Counted from the first letter of the stretch, positions 1 through 9,610 are shown. The stretch is 64,000 nt of DNA from Streptomyces luteolifulvus (GCF_008806595.1 NZ_VZRB01000001.1:186001-250000), one strand, 5' to 3'. The notes: generated from the letters alone by a model not told the origin. Program-made: numbers and translations.

Positions 1-1101
1 GACGGAACCCGAGGACCGGTTGGACGGGTTGAACGGGTTGCGCCACCACTGCGGGAACCCGTCGGGGCGCCGCTCGTACACCGCGTCGTCGAGCGACTCG
101 GCGCCGTTGCCCGCGGCCGCCACCACCAGCACGCCCTTGGCGGTCGCGTACCGGACGGCCGCGTAGTCGTCCGGCCACCATTCCAGCGCGATGTAGCCGC
201 GCTGGTCGTCGCGCTCCTCGAAGTCGAACCGCGGTCCGGGGCGGTGGAGTTCGACGAGCACGATGTCGCCGGGGGCGAGCCGGTCGGCCGCCGCGTGGAT
301 GGCCGCGGCGGTGCCGACGTCCTGGAAGGAGGCGGCCGCGGTCACCGCCTCGGGCACGATGCCGGTGATGCCGTACTCGGTGCGGTCGCCGCCGATCACC
401 CCGATGACGGCGGTGCCGTGGTTGCGCCACGCCAGGTCGGTCAGTGGTGTGCCCACCACGACTCCGGCGAGCTTGGCGGCGAGGTCCTCGTGCCCCAGCT
501 GCCAGGCGCCCTCCACGTCGATGACCGTCACACCCTGACCCGACCCGCCCGGCCGCAGCCAGGCCCAGTGGGCGTCGATCCCCGCCGGCGCGGGCCGCAG
601 ATAGCCCTGGCGGCTGCTGAAGTCGGGCGTGACGGGCGAGCCCTCCTTCAGCCTGCGGCCGTCGTCGGTGCCGCCCGCGACCTGCCCCGTCGCGCCCAGG
701 GAGGCGGGCACGGCGCCCGGCTTCACATACGCGGTGTCGATGCCCGGCAGCGCGGCGATCCGCGAGCGCAGCTCCTGGGCCCGGCTGCCGCCGCCGCGTA
801 CGCGGTAGAACTGCGCGAGATCGGGCTCGTCGCCGGCGCCCGCGGCCGCCGGCTGCCGGACGCGTTCCTCGCTGCCGAACAGCGGCTCCAGGGTGAGCTG
901 TTCGTCGCTGAGGAACATGTTGAGGGCGGACACATCGGCGCCCGCCGCCGACCGTACGCCCTCGGCGCGGGCGCGCAGCCGGGCCTCGGGGCGGGCGACG
1001 ACGATCAGTTCCTGCTCGGCTCCTCGATAGGTGAATCCCGCTCCGTCGGGCCCCGGCCCGGAAGCTCCCGGGCCCTGCGCCGGCTGTACCTGCTCGGTCA
1101 T
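1..1101 (-). CDS. Subtilisin-family (S8) serine peptidase, N-terminal part; runs off the left edge
   Basis: Read on the minus strand, an open frame starts at ATG 1101-1099 and runs to the window edge without a stop (about 367 codons visible). A GGGAG-type ribosome site lies about 10 bases before the ATG. Two of the three catalytic blocks of an S8 peptidase are visible: the Asp block (TVIDVEGAW, about residue 194) and the His block (NHGTAVIGVIGG, about residue 228). An AAGN block further on supplies the oxyanion-hole Asn. The catalytic Ser would lie beyond base 1. No signal peptide or lipobox is evident at this start, and the first 150 residues are not protease-like. It is divergent from the gene at 1357, with about 255 bases of shared upstream DNA. 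The family call is firm; the substrate is unknown. Confidence 0.85.
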   Translation of the reverse strand, partial: MTEQVQPAQGPGASGPGPDGAGFTYRGAEQELIVVARPEARLRARAEGVRSAAGADVSALNMFLSDEQLTLEPLFGSEERVRQPAAAGAGDEPDLAQFYRVRGGGSRAQELRSRIAALPGIDTAYVKPGAVPASLGATGQVAGGTDDGRRLKEGSPVTPDFSSRQGYLRPAPAGIDAHWAWLRPGGSGQGVTVIDVEGAWQLGHEDLAAKLAGVVVGTPLTDLAWRNHGTAVIGVIGGDRTEYGITGIVPEAVTAAASFQDVGTAAAIHAAADRLAPGDIVLVELHRPGPRFDFEERDDQRGYIALEWWPDDYAAVRYATAKGVLVVAAAGNGAESLDDAVYERRPDGFPQWWRNPFNPSNRSSGSV

Positions 1102-1356
1102 CGGGTACCGCTCCCTTCGGTCCGTGCGGGTGCGCCTTCGGGGCCCAACCAAGCACGCACACGGCGGTCCGTCCAGAGCGGTTTCGGCAACTCGGTTTGA
1201 TACAAGTCGAATTGGGTAACGTGTGCAATCCGTCCTGAAACAGATGTCACGCAGCAAACCGGCCAAAGGCTGCGGGGGCCACGGTCATGTGATGGGGTGA
1301 GAGTGTCTGTTGACCCGTTCGGCCGGCCACGCCGGCCCCCTGCGGAAGGACGCACC

Positions 1357-2310
1357 GTGCCACCCACCGACCGCTCCTTCGCACGTCGTGGATTCCTCAC
1401 CGGCGCCGCCGCCCTGACGGGCGCGGCACTGCTCGGCGGCACCGCCCACGCGACCGGAACACAGCAGAGCGCGTGGCCCGCCGAGTTCCCTCTGCCGAAC
1501 GGCTTCCAGCCGGAAGGCATCACCATCGGCTCGGCCCCGTTCGCGTACTTCGGCTCGCTCGCGAACGGCGACATCTACCGGGCGAGCCTCGCCACCGGCC
1601 GGGGCTCCGTCATCAGCAAGGGCCTCGGCGCCTCACACCCCACCGTGGGCCTGAAGACCGACCGCCACGGCAGACTCTTCCTCGCCGGCGGCGTCAGCGG
1701 AGAGCTGCGCACCGTGAACAGCCGCACCGGCGAGATCGAGAAGGTGTACGCCACCGACGGCAGGTTCGTGAACGACGTGATCCTCACCCCGGGCGCCGCC
1801 TGGTTCACCGACTCCTTCCGGGCCGTGCTCCACAAGCTGCTCCTCGACCGGCACGGCGCGCCGCTGACCGTGGAGACCGTGCCGCTGACCGGCGACTGGG
1901 AGCAGGGCGACGACTTCACCGCCAACGGGATCGAGCGCACACCCGACGGCAGCGCCCTGCTCGTGGTCAACGCCGTGGCGAACGGCGGCGGCCTGATGCG
2001 GGTCGACCCGGCAACCGGCGTGGCCCGCGCCGTCGATCTCCACGACGCGAAACTGCCCAACGGGGACGGCCTGTTGCTGCTCGGCAGGATCCTGTACGCC
2101 GTTCAGCAGCAGCAGAACGCGATCGATGTGTTCCGGCTGAACGCGGCCGGTACCAGGGGCACGGCGATCGCCCGGATCACCGACCCGCGCTTCCGCATCC
2201 CGACCACGGTCGCGGCCTGGGGCCGGCGCCTGTACCTGCCCAACGCGCGCTTCGACGTCGAGCCGGCGCCCGACACCGAGTACGACGCGGTGGCGGTGGA
2301 CCGGGTGTAA
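1357..2310 (+). CDS. Tat-exported SMP-30/gluconolactonase-like beta-propeller protein
   Basis: The preferred start is GTG 1357, preceded six bases upstream by GGAAGGA (1344-1350); the frame is open further upstream from 1297 without a good ribosome site. The 317-residue product begins with a twin-arginine signal (RSFARRGFLTG) followed by an Ala/Gly/Leu-rich stretch and an AHA-type cleavage site near residue 34. The mature part has the repeating blades of SMP-30/strictosidine-synthase-type six-bladed propellers (NGFQPEGITIG, GRLFLAGG, NDVILTPGAAWFTDSF, NGIERTPDG, LPNGDGLLLLGRILYAV). It should fold in the cytoplasm and be exported by Tat; tatA and tatC lie at 38.9-40.2 kb. Propellers of this kind are lactonases or ligand binders, and nothing here fixes the substrate. 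Confidence 0.8.
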   Translation: MPPTDRSFARRGFLTGAAALTGAALLGGTAHATGTQQSAWPAEFPLPNGFQPEGITIGSAPFAYFGSLANGDIYRASLATGRGSVISKGLGASHPTVGLKTDRHGRLFLAGGVSGELRTVNSRTGEIEKVYATDGRFVNDVILTPGAAWFTDSFRAVLHKLLLDRHGAPLTVETVPLTGDWEQGDDFTANGIERTPDGSALLVVNAVANGGGLMRVDPATGVARAVDLHDAKLPNGDGLLLLGRILYAVQQQQNAIDVFRLNAAGTRGTAIARITDPRFRIPTTVAAWGRRLYLPNARFDVEPAPDTEYDAVAVDRV

Positions 2311-2334
2311 CCGGCCCTGCGCCGGCCCGCGCGC

Positions 2335-3327
2335 TCAGTCCTCCGACGACTCGTCGTCGTCCGTACCCGGCTTCGGCGGCTTCGGCGGCTTGGTACGACC
2401 GCTGGGGTTGTCCCGCAGATACGAGGTCGACGACGGGCCGTCGCCGCCGTCCGCGGTGGCGTGTCCGCCGGAGCCCGACGGGCCCGCCCCGTCCCGGCGT
2501 CGCAGATACCGTTCGAACTCCCGGGCGATCGCCTCGCCCGACGCCTCCGGCAGCTCCGCGGTGTCGCGGGCCTCCTCGAGCGTCTGGACGTACTCGGCGA
2601 CCTCGCTGTCCTCGGCGGCGAGCTGGTCCACGCCCACCTGCCAGGCGCGCGCGTCCTCGGGCAGCTCGCCCAGCGGAATGCGCACGTCGATGAGGTCCTC
2701 CAGGCGGTTGAGCAGAGCCAGCGTCGCCTTCGGGTTCGGCGGCTGCGACACATAGTGCGGCACCGCCGCCCACAGTGACACGGCCGGTACGCCCGCGTGC
2801 GTGCACGCCTCCTGAAGGATGCCGACGATGCCGGTGGGACCCTCGTACTTCGTCTCCTCCAGGTCCATACGGCGGGCCAGGTCCGCGTCGGAGGTGACCC
2901 CGCTGACCGGAACCGGACGTGTGTGCGGGGTGTCACCGAGCAGAGCGCCCAGGATCACCACCAGCTCGACGCCCAGCTCATGGGCGAATCCGAGCAGCTC
3001 GTTGCAGAACGAACGCCACCGCATCGACGGCTCGATCCCGCGGACGAGGACCAGGTCGCGCGGCTTCTCGCCGCCCACCCGGACCACCGAAAGACGGGTC
3101 GTGGGCCATGTGATCTTGCGGACGCCGCCGTCCAGCCACACTGTGGGGCGGTTCACCTGGAAGTCGTAGTAGTCCTCGGCGTCCAGCGCCGCGAACACCT
3201 CGCCCTTCCACTCCCTGTCCAGATGCCCGACCGCGGTGGAGGCGGCGTCGCCGGCATCGTTCCAGCCCTCGAACGCGGCCACCATGACCGGGTCGATCAG
3301 CTCGGGAACCCCCTCGAGCTCGATCAC
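2335..3327 (-). CDS. PAC2-family protein (proteasome-assembly-chaperone-like fold)
   Basis: The chosen start is GTG 3327, which has AAGGAGG seven bases upstream; the open frame reaches 3426 but lacks a ribosome site there. The 330-residue product opens with VIELEGVPELIDPVMVAAF and the diagnostic EGWNDAGDAAS segment of PAC2-family proteins (Pfam PF09754). The C-terminal 60 residues are Pro/Gly/Ser/Lys-rich and acidic at the very end (DDDESSED), probably disordered. In M. tuberculosis a PAC2 protein (Rv2125) lies next to metH and near the proteasome genes, and this window keeps that neighbourhood. A role in proteasome assembly in actinobacteria has been suggested only by homology and is not shown by the sequence. 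It converges with the gene ending at 2310. Confidence 0.85.
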   Translation of the reverse strand: MIELEGVPELIDPVMVAAFEGWNDAGDAASTAVGHLDREWKGEVFAALDAEDYYDFQVNRPTVWLDGGVRKITWPTTRLSVVRVGGEKPRDLVLVRGIEPSMRWRSFCNELLGFAHELGVELVVILGALLGDTPHTRPVPVSGVTSDADLARRMDLEETKYEGPTGIVGILQEACTHAGVPAVSLWAAVPHYVSQPPNPKATLALLNRLEDLIDVRIPLGELPEDARAWQVGVDQLAAEDSEVAEYVQTLEEARDTAELPEASGEAIAREFERYLRRRDGAGPSGSGGHATADGGDGPSSTSYLRDNPSGRTKPPKPPKPGTDDDESSED

Positions 3328-3465
3328 CCAGTGCCTCCTTCCGACGTGCCCTCGCGTACGTCCCAACCTTACGGCGTGCGGCGGGGGCGCCCGCAGCCCC
3401 CTTGCACGGGGGAGTGAACGGATCACTGCCCCGTCAGCCGCCTCCGAACACCCCCCCGTCCCAGT

Positions 3466-4137
3466 TCAGAGCGTCGACCGCAGCCACTGCTCCACGCTCG
3501 CGATGTGGACCGTCGCCCACGAACGCGCCGCCTCCGCGTCCCGCTCCCGCAGCGCGGCCAGGATCGCCCGGTGCTCACGCAGAGTGCGGCCGACCGCGTC
3601 CTGGTGGGTCAGGCCGCGCCAGATCCGGGCCCGCGTGGTGGGGCCCGACAGGCCGTCAAGGAGGGAGCACAGCACCGAGTTGCCGCAGCTGCGCACGATG
3701 CCCCGGTGGAAGTCCAGGTCGCAGGCGACGAGCTCCTCCACCGAAGGAGCCTCGCCGAGCCTGTCCAACTGGGCACCGAGCGCGTCCAGTTGCTGCTCGC
3801 CGATGTGCGCGGCCGCCATCGCCGTGGCGGCCGGCTCCAGGATGCGGCGCACGGCGAGGAACTCCAGGACGGTGTCGTCGCGGTGGAAGTCGACGACGAA
3901 GCTCAGGGCCTCCAGCAGAAGCTGCGGATCCAGGCTGGTCACATAGGTGCCGTCGCCCTGCCGCACATCCAGGATCCGGATCAGCGACAGGGCGCGCACC
4001 GCCTCCCGCAGGGAGTTGCGGGACAGACCCAGCTCGCAGGCGAGCTCGCTCTCCTTCGGCAGCCGGTCGCCGGGGCGCAGCACACCGGAGACGATCATTG
4101 CCTTGATCTTGTCGATCGCCTCGTCCGTGACTGCCAT
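3466..4137 (-). CDS. GntR-family transcriptional regulator, FadR subfamily (FCD domain)
   Basis: The ATG at 4137 follows GGGAGG by six bases. The 223-residue protein has an N-terminal winged helix (about residues 5-70; LPKESELACELGLSRNSLREAVRAL is the recognition region) and an all-helical FCD effector domain. The FCD metal-site residues are recognisable as D at LDFHRGIV and the two later His residues. FCD regulators bind small carboxylates or sugar acids. A perfect palindrome (4158-4172) sits 21 bases upstream of the start and is probably its own operator. No metabolic gene is adjacent on the same strand (the glp operon ends in a strong terminator at 4272-4305), so the ligand cannot be guessed from context. 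Confidence 0.85.
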   Translation of the reverse strand: MAVTDEAIDKIKAMIVSGVLRPGDRLPKESELACELGLSRNSLREAVRALSLIRILDVRQGDGTYVTSLDPQLLLEALSFVVDFHRDDTVLEFLAVRRILEPAATAMAAAHIGEQQLDALGAQLDRLGEAPSVEELVACDLDFHRGIVRSCGNSVLCSLLDGLSGPTTRARIWRGLTHQDAVGRTLREHRAILAALRERDAEAARSWATVHIASVEQWLRSTL

Positions 4138-4157
4138 GAACGGCCTCCCTGTCGCCC

Positions 4158-4172
4158 AGACATCGGATGTCT
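4158..4172. promoter_or_regulatory. Palindromic operator upstream of the GntR gene
   Basis: AGACATC-g-GATGTCT is a perfect 7-1-7 inverted repeat 21 bases upstream of the GntR/FCD start codon. Odd-spaced palindromes with ATC/GAT inner ends are usual for FadR-subfamily GntR regulators. Autoregulation is inferred from position. Confidence 0.6.
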
Positions 4173-4271
4173 CAGCACATTATGGGGCCTGGCCCGCGCC
4201 GCCGGATCGGCGTTCACGGCCCGCCCGTCGAGGGGCGCCACACGCCGGGGGTGGCCCGCGCGCCCACGCGA

Positions 4272-4305
4272 AAGGGGCGGCTCCATCGGCGTGGAGCCGC
4301 CCCTT
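4272..4305 (-). terminator. Terminator of the glpF-glpK-glpD operon
   Basis: A perfect 14-bp stem (4272-4285 with 4292-4305, AAGGGGCGGCTCCA and its complement) with a six-base loop lies about 85 bases after the glpD stop. As is common in Streptomyces, it has little U-tract. It separates the glp operon from the GntR gene downstream. Confidence 0.75.
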
Positions 4306-4388
4306 CCGTGGATCCGGCCCCGGTGCGGAAAGGGCCGTCCCTCGGGGTGCCGGCCTTCGGTCAGGGGAGTGTGAGGCCGGCGGAGGGT

Positions 4389-6005
4389 CTACTTTTTGTC
4401 CAGCAGATCCTGGACCTTGGTGCGGACCTCGTCCGTGGCGAGGCCGCGGATCGTGAGCGTCGTACGGCGGCGCAGCACGTCGTCCGCCGTCTCGGCCCAC
4501 TCGTTGTCCCGGGCGTAGACGACCTGCGCCCAGATCTCCGGGGCGTCCGGGTGCACGCGCTCGGCCAGCTCCGGGTTGTCGTTGGCCAGACGGGCGATGT
4601 CGAAGGACAGCGAGCCGTAGTGCGTGGCCAGGTGACTGGCCGTGTCGGGCGCCATGCGCGGGCCGGGCGCCGGGCGGTCCGTCAGCAGACGGTGGGCGAC
4701 GGCGCGCGGGTTGGAGATGCCCGGCAGCGGCAGCTTCTTCGGCAGCGAGGAGATCGGCTCGAAGTCCTCGCCCAGCGGGTGGCCGGGCAGCGACTCCAGC
4801 TTCTCCATGACCGTACGGCCGATGTGGCGGAACGTCGTCCACTTGCCGCCCGCGACGGACAGCATGCCGCCCTTGCCCTCGGTGACCACCGTCTCCCGCT
4901 TGGCCTTCGCCGTGTCGCCGGGACCGCCCGGCAGCACCCGCAGACCCGCGAAGGCGTAGGTGATGAGGCTCCGGTCGAGCTGCTGGTCGCGGACGGAGAA
5001 CGCGGCCTCGTCGAGGATCTGGGATATGTCCTTGTCGTTGACCGCGACGTCCGCCGGGTCGCCCTCGTACACCTCGTCGGTCGTGCCGAGCAGCAGCATG
5101 TCCTCCCAGGGGAGGGCGAAGGTGATGCGGTACTTGTCGATCGGGGTCGCGAGCGCCGCCTTCCAGGGCGAGGTCCGCTTCAGGACCAGATGCGCGCCCT
5201 TCGACAGACGGATCGACGGCGCGGCATCCGGGTCCTCCATCCGGCGCAGGTGATCGACCCACGGGCCGGTCGCGTTGAGCACGAGCCGGGCGTTGACGCC
5301 GAACTCGTCACCGGAGAGACGGTCGCGCAGCTCGGCGCCCGTCACACGGCCCTTGGTGAAGCGGAGGCCGCTGACCTCCGCGTGGTTGAGGACGACCGCG
5401 CCCGCCTCGACGGCCGCGCGGACCGTCATCAGCGCCATGCGCGAGTCGTTCATCTGGTCGTCGCCGTACACGGCCACGGCCTTGAGGTTCTCGGTGCGCA
5501 GCTCCGGCACGTCCTGTACGGCCTTCGCCGGGCTGAGCAGGTGACCCACTCCGTCACCGAACGCGGAGAGCGCGGAGTAGGCGAAGACGCCCGCCCCGAG
5601 CTTCGCAGCGCCGTGCGGCCCGCCCTTGTACACGGGGAGGTAGAACGTGAGCGGGTTCGCCAGGTGGGGGGCCACCTGGCGGGAGACCGCACGGCGCTCG
5701 AAGTGGTTCTCCGCCACCAGCTTCACCGCGCCGGTCTGCAGGTAGCGCAGACCGCCGTGGAGCAGCTTGGAGGAGGCGGAGGAGGTGGCGCCGGCGAAGT
5801 CGCCGGCGTCGACCAGCGCCACCCTGAGGCCGGACTGCGCGGCGTGCCAGGCGGTGGAGATGCCCAGGATGCCGCCGCCGATCACGAGAAGGTCGTACGA
5901 CGCCTTGGCGAGCTGCTCCCGGGTCTCGGCGCGGCTCGGGTTGGAGCCGGAGGCCGGGTGCGTTCCCAGGGCAGGCACGGACTGCAGGGTGGACTGACTG
6001 GTCAT
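4389..6005 (-). CDS. glpD: Glycerol-3-phosphate dehydrogenase, FAD-dependent
   Basis: A 538-residue protein oxidising glycerol-3-phosphate to dihydroxyacetone phosphate at the membrane. The N-terminal dinucleotide-binding motif VIGGGILG (about residue 42) is followed by the GlpD signature ATSSASSKLLHGGLRYL. Further conserved blocks are HLRRMEDPD, SKGAHLVL, LLLGTTDEVYEGDP and SVAGGKWTTFRHIGRTVME; the last belongs to the C-terminal GlpD domain. The gene is the last of glpF-glpK-glpD, eight bases after the glpK stop, and is followed by a strong hairpin. In S. coelicolor this operon is called gylCABX and is controlled by GylR. Confidence 0.97.
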   Translation of the reverse strand: MTSQSTLQSVPALGTHPASGSNPSRAETREQLAKASYDLLVIGGGILGISTAWHAAQSGLRVALVDAGDFAGATSSASSKLLHGGLRYLQTGAVKLVAENHFERRAVSRQVAPHLANPLTFYLPVYKGGPHGAAKLGAGVFAYSALSAFGDGVGHLLSPAKAVQDVPELRTENLKAVAVYGDDQMNDSRMALMTVRAAVEAGAVVLNHAEVSGLRFTKGRVTGAELRDRLSGDEFGVNARLVLNATGPWVDHLRRMEDPDAAPSIRLSKGAHLVLKRTSPWKAALATPIDKYRITFALPWEDMLLLGTTDEVYEGDPADVAVNDKDISQILDEAAFSVRDQQLDRSLITYAFAGLRVLPGGPGDTAKAKRETVVTEGKGGMLSVAGGKWTTFRHIGRTVMEKLESLPGHPLGEDFEPISSLPKKLPLPGISNPRAVAHRLLTDRPAPGPRMAPDTASHLATHYGSLSFDIARLANDNPELAERVHPDAPEIWAQVVYARDNEWAETADDVLRRRTTLTIRGLATDEVRTKVQDLLDKK

Positions 6006-6013
6006 GCGGTTTC

Positions 6014-7552
6014 TTACTCCTCGTCCTCGAGCCAGCCCATGGTCCGCTCGACGGCCTTGAGCCAGCTCTTGTACTCACGGTCGCGGGTGTCCGCGTCCAT
6101 GCGGGGGGTCCATTCGGCGGCCCGGCGCCAGTTGGCGCGCAGGTCGTCGGTGCTGGTCCAGAAGCCGACGGCGAGACCGGCGGCATATGCGGCGCCGAGG
6201 CAGGTCGTCTCGGCGACCATCGGACGCACCACCGGGGCGTCCAGGAAGTCCGAGAGCGTCTGCATCAGCAGGTTGTTGGAGGTCATGCCGCCGTCGACCT
6301 TGAGGGCCGCGAGCTCGACGCCCGAGTCCTTGGTCATGGCGTCCGTGATCTCACGGGTCTGCCAGGCGGTGGCCTCCAGGACGGCGCGCGCGAGGTGCGC
6401 CTTGGTGACGTACCGGGTCAGGCCGGCGATCACACCGCGGGCGTCGGAGCGCCAGTACGGGGCGAACAGGCCGGAGAAGGCCGGTACGAAGTACGCGCCG
6501 CCGTTGTCCTCGACCGAGAGCGCGAGCGTCTCGATCTCGGCGGCCGTGGAGATCAGGCCCATCTGATCGCGCATCCACTGCACCAGCGAGCCGGTGACGG
6601 CGATCGAGCCTTCGAGGGCGTAGACCGGCTTCTCGTCCCCGATGCGGTAGCCGACGGTGGTCAGCAGGCCCGAGTACGAGTTGATGATCTTCTCGCCGGT
6701 GTTCAGCAGCATGAACGTGCCGGTGCCGTACGTCGACTTGGCCTCGCCCTCCGCGAAGCAGGTCTGGCCGAACAGGGCCGCCTGCTGGTCGCCGAGCGCG
6801 GAGGCGACCGGGATGCCGCCGAGCAGCTCACCGAGCTTGCCGCCGGTGATCTCGCCGTACACCTCGGCGGACGAGCGGATCTCCGGCAGCATCGCCAGCG
6901 GGACGCCGATGGACTCGGCGATCTTCTCGTCCCACTCCAGCGTGTGCAGGTTCATCAGCATGGTGCGGGAGGCGTTGGTGACGTCGGTGTAGTGCTTGCC
7001 ACCGTCGACACCGCCGGTCAGGTTCCAGATGACCCAGGTGTCCATGGTGCCGAAGAGGATGTCCCCGGCCTCGGCGCGCTCACGCAGACCCTCGACGTTG
7101 TCGAGCAGCCAGCGGGCCTTGGGGCCGGCGAAGTACGAGGCGAGGGGGAGACCCGTCTCGCGGCGGAAGCGGTCCTGGCCGACGTTGCGGCCGAGGTCCT
7201 TGCACAGGGCGTCGGTGCGGGTGTCCTGCCAGACGATGGCATTGTGGACGGGCTCACCGGTGTTCTTGTCCCACAGCACGGTGGTCTCGCGCTGGTTGGT
7301 GATACCGATGGCCTTGATGTCGTCGCGGGTGATGCCGGCCTTCTCGACCGCTCCGGCGACGACCTCCTGGACGTTGGTCCAGATCTCGGTGGCGTCGTGC
7401 TCGACCCAGCCCGGCTTCGGGAAGATCTGCTCGTGCTCCTTCTGGTCGACGGAGACGATACGGCCGTCCCGGTCGAAGACGATGCAGCGGCTGGAGGTCG
7501 TGCCTTGGTCGATGGCGGCGATGAACGGGCCGGCGGTGTGGGCGTCGGTCAC
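6014..7552 (-). CDS. glpK: Glycerol kinase
   Basis: A 512-residue FGGY-family kinase that phosphorylates glycerol to glycerol-3-phosphate with ATP. The start is GTG 7552 with AGGAG a few bases upstream. Visible family blocks are [16 protein letters not shown] (N-terminal phosphate-binding loop), [23 protein letters not shown] (glycerol contact), [30 protein letters not shown] and the C-terminal [14 protein letters not shown] motif. Length and motif order are normal. It lies 79 bases after glpF and eight bases before glpD, consistent with one transcript. Confidence 0.97.
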   Translation of the reverse strand: MTDAHTAGPFIAAIDQGTTSSRCIVFDRDGRIVSVDQKEHEQIFPKPGWVEHDATEIWTNVQEVVAGAVEKAGITRDDIKAIGITNQRETTVLWDKNTGEPVHNAIVWQDTRTDALCKDLGRNVGQDRFRRETGLPLASYFAGPKARWLLDNVEGLRERAEAGDILFGTMDTWVIWNLTGGVDGGKHYTDVTNASRTMLMNLHTLEWDEKIAESIGVPLAMLPEIRSSAEVYGEITGGKLGELLGGIPVASALGDQQAALFGQTCFAEGEAKSTYGTGTFMLLNTGEKIINSYSGLLTTVGYRIGDEKPVYALEGSIAVTGSLVQWMRDQMGLISTAAEIETLALSVEDNGGAYFVPAFSGLFAPYWRSDARGVIAGLTRYVTKAHLARAVLEATAWQTREITDAMTKDSGVELAALKVDGGMTSNNLLMQTLSDFLDAPVVRPMVAETTCLGAAYAAGLAVGFWTSTDDLRANWRRAAEWTPRMDADTRDREYKSWLKAVERTMGWLEDEE

Positions 7553-7631
7553 TGTGTACTCCTGGGAGTTCCGTGGATGGGGGCTTTACGTACGGCGCGG
7601 TGCTGGTTAAGTGCGGTGAAGCTCGGTGCTC

Positions 7632-8426
7632 TTAAGCAAAGGCGACGTTGTAGATGCCTGCGGCGATCGCGGCGCCGACGAGCGGGCCGACCACCGGGAT
7701 CCAGGCGTAGCCCCAGTCGGAGCCGCCCTTGTTGGGCAGGGGCAGGAGGGCGTGCACGATACGCGGTCCGAGGTCACGGGCCGGGTTGATCGCGTAGCCG
7801 GTCGGACCGCCGAGCGACAGACCGATCGAGACGACCACCAGGGCGACGACCAGGGCGCCCAGGGTGCCCAGTCCGTTGCCGTTGTCGTTCAGGCCCTGCG
7901 TGAGGATGGCGAGGACCAGCACGACGGTGCCGATGATCTCCGTGAGCAGGTTCTGCACCACGTTGCGGATCTCCGGACCGGTGGAGAAGACACCGAGGAC
8001 CGGGCCCGCGCCCGTCTCCTGGGCCTCGACGGCCTTGACGTCCGTCGCCTGCGCGCCCGGACCGCCGACGATCTCCTTGTCGGTGAGGTGCGCGTGGAAC
8101 TGGCCGTAGTAGGCGACCCAGACCAGGAAGGCGCCGATCGCGGCACCGAGGAACTGTCCGCCGATGTAGGTCGGAACGTTGCTCCACTCGCCGTCCTTGA
8201 TGGCGAGTGCGACCGTGACGGCCGGGTTGAGGTGGGCGCCGGAGAGCGGCGCCGAGGCGTACACAGCCGTCAGAACGGCGAAACCCCACCCGAAGGTGAT
8301 GGCGAGCCAGCCGGCGTTACGGGCCTTGGAGGCCTTCAGCGTGACGGCGGCGCAGACGCCACCGCCGAGCAGGATGAGTATGGCGGTACCGATGGTCTCG
8401 CCGATGAAGATGTCGGAGCTGGACAC
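7632..8426 (-). CDS. glpF: Glycerol uptake facilitator (MIP/aquaporin family)
   Basis: The start is GTG 8426, preceded by AAGGAG about seven bases upstream; the frame is open back to 8531 but that extra part is Pro/Arg-rich and not membrane-like. The 264-residue channel has six hydrophobic helices and both NPA loops: [10 protein letters not shown] and [11 protein letters not shown]. The Asp after the second NPAR is the marker that separates glycerol facilitators from water channels. A charged, poorly conserved loop (about residues 115-150) is typical of Gram-positive GlpF. It is the first gene of the glycerol operon and is preceded by a candidate GylR operator at 8553-8570. Confidence 0.95.
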   Translation of the reverse strand: MSSSDIFIGETIGTAILILLGGGVCAAVTLKASKARNAGWLAITFGWGFAVLTAVYASAPLSGAHLNPAVTVALAIKDGEWSNVPTYIGGQFLGAAIGAFLVWVAYYGQFHAHLTDKEIVGGPGAQATDVKAVEAQETGAGPVLGVFSTGPEIRNVVQNLLTEIIGTVVLVLAILTQGLNDNGNGLGTLGALVVALVVVSIGLSLGGPTGYAINPARDLGPRIVHALLPLPNKGGSDWGYAWIPVVGPLVGAAIAAGIYNVAFA

Positions 8427-8552
8427 CCGCGACTCCTTTGTCCTTCGTCCAGGGAACCGAACCCCGGGTCCCGCCGGGGGTTCAGGCGCCCTCGGGGGTG
8501 AGAGCGATCCCGGTCCTTGGCGTTGCCACACTCTAGCGTGTATTGCCGTTAG

Positions 8553-8570
8553 GTGTTCGACAATGCCGAC
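8553..8570. promoter_or_regulatory. Candidate GylR operator in the glpF promoter region
   Basis: GTGTTCGACAATGCCGAC, about 127 bases upstream of glpF, matches the reverse complement of the element at 9611-9629 upstream of gylR in nearly all positions. Both follow the imperfect dyad TTCGRCA-WTGYCGAA. GylR is known in S. coelicolor to repress both its own promoter and the gylCABX promoter; binding at these exact bases is inferred. Confidence 0.65.
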
Positions 8571-8746
8571 CGATGGACGGGAGTCTTGCCCGGCGTCACC
8601 TGTGCGTCAAGAGCCCGGATATCGAAAACCCGATCGTTATTGATCGATGCCGACTATCGATCTTCGGCTCGACACGCATGGCTCCCGAGCGGGCACCGTG
8701 CGTGCGGAACATCCGTCTTTACGCCGCTATGTCAGGGCACGACGAA

Positions 8747-8775
8747 GAGCCGGAACGTCGCACGACGTCCGGCTC
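8747..8775 (-). terminator. Terminator of gylR
   Basis: A long hairpin (GAGCCGGAACGTCG against CGACGTCCGGCTC, one bulged A) begins 16 bases after the gylR stop, with almost no loop and no U-run. It separates gylR transcription from the glpF promoter region that follows. Confidence 0.6.
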
Positions 8776-8790
8776 CGACGGCTCGCAGTT

Positions 8791-9555
8791 TCAGAAGCGC
8801 CCGGCACCCAGGTCCCGCGACACCGCGCGGGCACAGTCCCGCACCGCCGCGATCAGCTCGGGACGCAGTTCCCCGTCCCGGACCACCCGCTCCACGGCGC
8901 CGGTGATGGCCACCGCGCCCACCGGCATGCGCCTGCGGTCATGGATGGGCGCGGAGATGGACGCGACGCCCTCCCAGGTCTCCTCGACGTCCGCCGCATA
9001 GCCACGCGCACGCGTGATGTCGAGGATGTGCTCGAACGCGTCCAGCTCGCACACGGTCCGGTCCGTGAACGCCTTGCGGTCGGCCTCGACGGCCTCGCTG
9101 TGGGCGACCGGATCGCAGGCGGACAGCACCTTGCCCAGAGCCGTGGAGTGCAGCGGCTGCATGGCCCCGATCTCCAGGACCTGCCGGCTGTCGTCAGGCC
9201 GGAAGACATGGTGCACGATCAGCACGCCCTGCTGGTGCAGCACACCCAGATAGACGCTCTCGCCGCTGGAGCGGGCCAGGTCGTCCGTCCACACCAGGGC
9301 GCGCGCCCGCAGTTCGTGCACATCCAGATACGTGGTGCCCAGGCGCAGCAGCTCCGCGCCCAGCTGGTACCGCCCGGAGGCGTCGTCCTGTTCGACGAAG
9401 CCCTCCTGCTGGAGGGTGCGCAGTATGCCGTGGGCGGTGCCCTTGGCGAGGCCCAGTGACGAGGCGATGTCCGACAGGCCGAGCCGCCGCTCGCCGCCCG
9501 CGAGCAGTCGCATCATCGCGGCCGCCCTCTCGAGCGACTGGATGTTCCGTGCCAT
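8791..9555 (-). CDS. gylR: IclR-family glycerol operon regulator GylR
   Basis: A 254-residue IclR-type protein. The N-terminal winged helix (about residues 1-65; LGLSDIASSLGLAKGTAHGILRTLQQEGFV) is followed by the IclR effector domain with its usual HSTALGKVL block and the C-terminal ASISAPIHD and VGAVAITGAVERV segments. The position directly upstream of glpF-glpK-glpD on the same strand is that of S. coelicolor gylR, which represses both operons until glycerol or glycerol-3-phosphate is present and mediates part of the glucose effect. A candidate operator lies 56 bases upstream of its start (9611-9629) and a hairpin closes the gene (8747-8775). Confidence 0.93.
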   Translation of the reverse strand: MARNIQSLERAAAMMRLLAGGERRLGLSDIASSLGLAKGTAHGILRTLQQEGFVEQDDASGRYQLGAELLRLGTTYLDVHELRARALVWTDDLARSSGESVYLGVLHQQGVLIVHHVFRPDDSRQVLEIGAMQPLHSTALGKVLSACDPVAHSEAVEADRKAFTDRTVCELDAFEHILDITRARGYAADVEETWEGVASISAPIHDRRRMPVGAVAITGAVERVVRDGELRPELIAAVRDCARAVSRDLGAGRF

Positions 9556-9610
9556 CGCCGTACTGCCTCCGTCCCCTTCGACCGTCGACGTAAGCGACGT
9601 CGGTGCCGCT

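Noticed and set aside
4167..6566. Plus-strand frame of 799 codons opposite glpD/glpK, and similar long antisense frames at 10025-12565, 25378-28521 and 40458-43859 (up to 1133 codons)
   Set aside because: They lie antisense to certain genes (glpD, glpK, metH, arc, dop, helY), lack ribosome sites, domains and normal composition, and arise because G/C third positions remove stop codons from the opposite strand.
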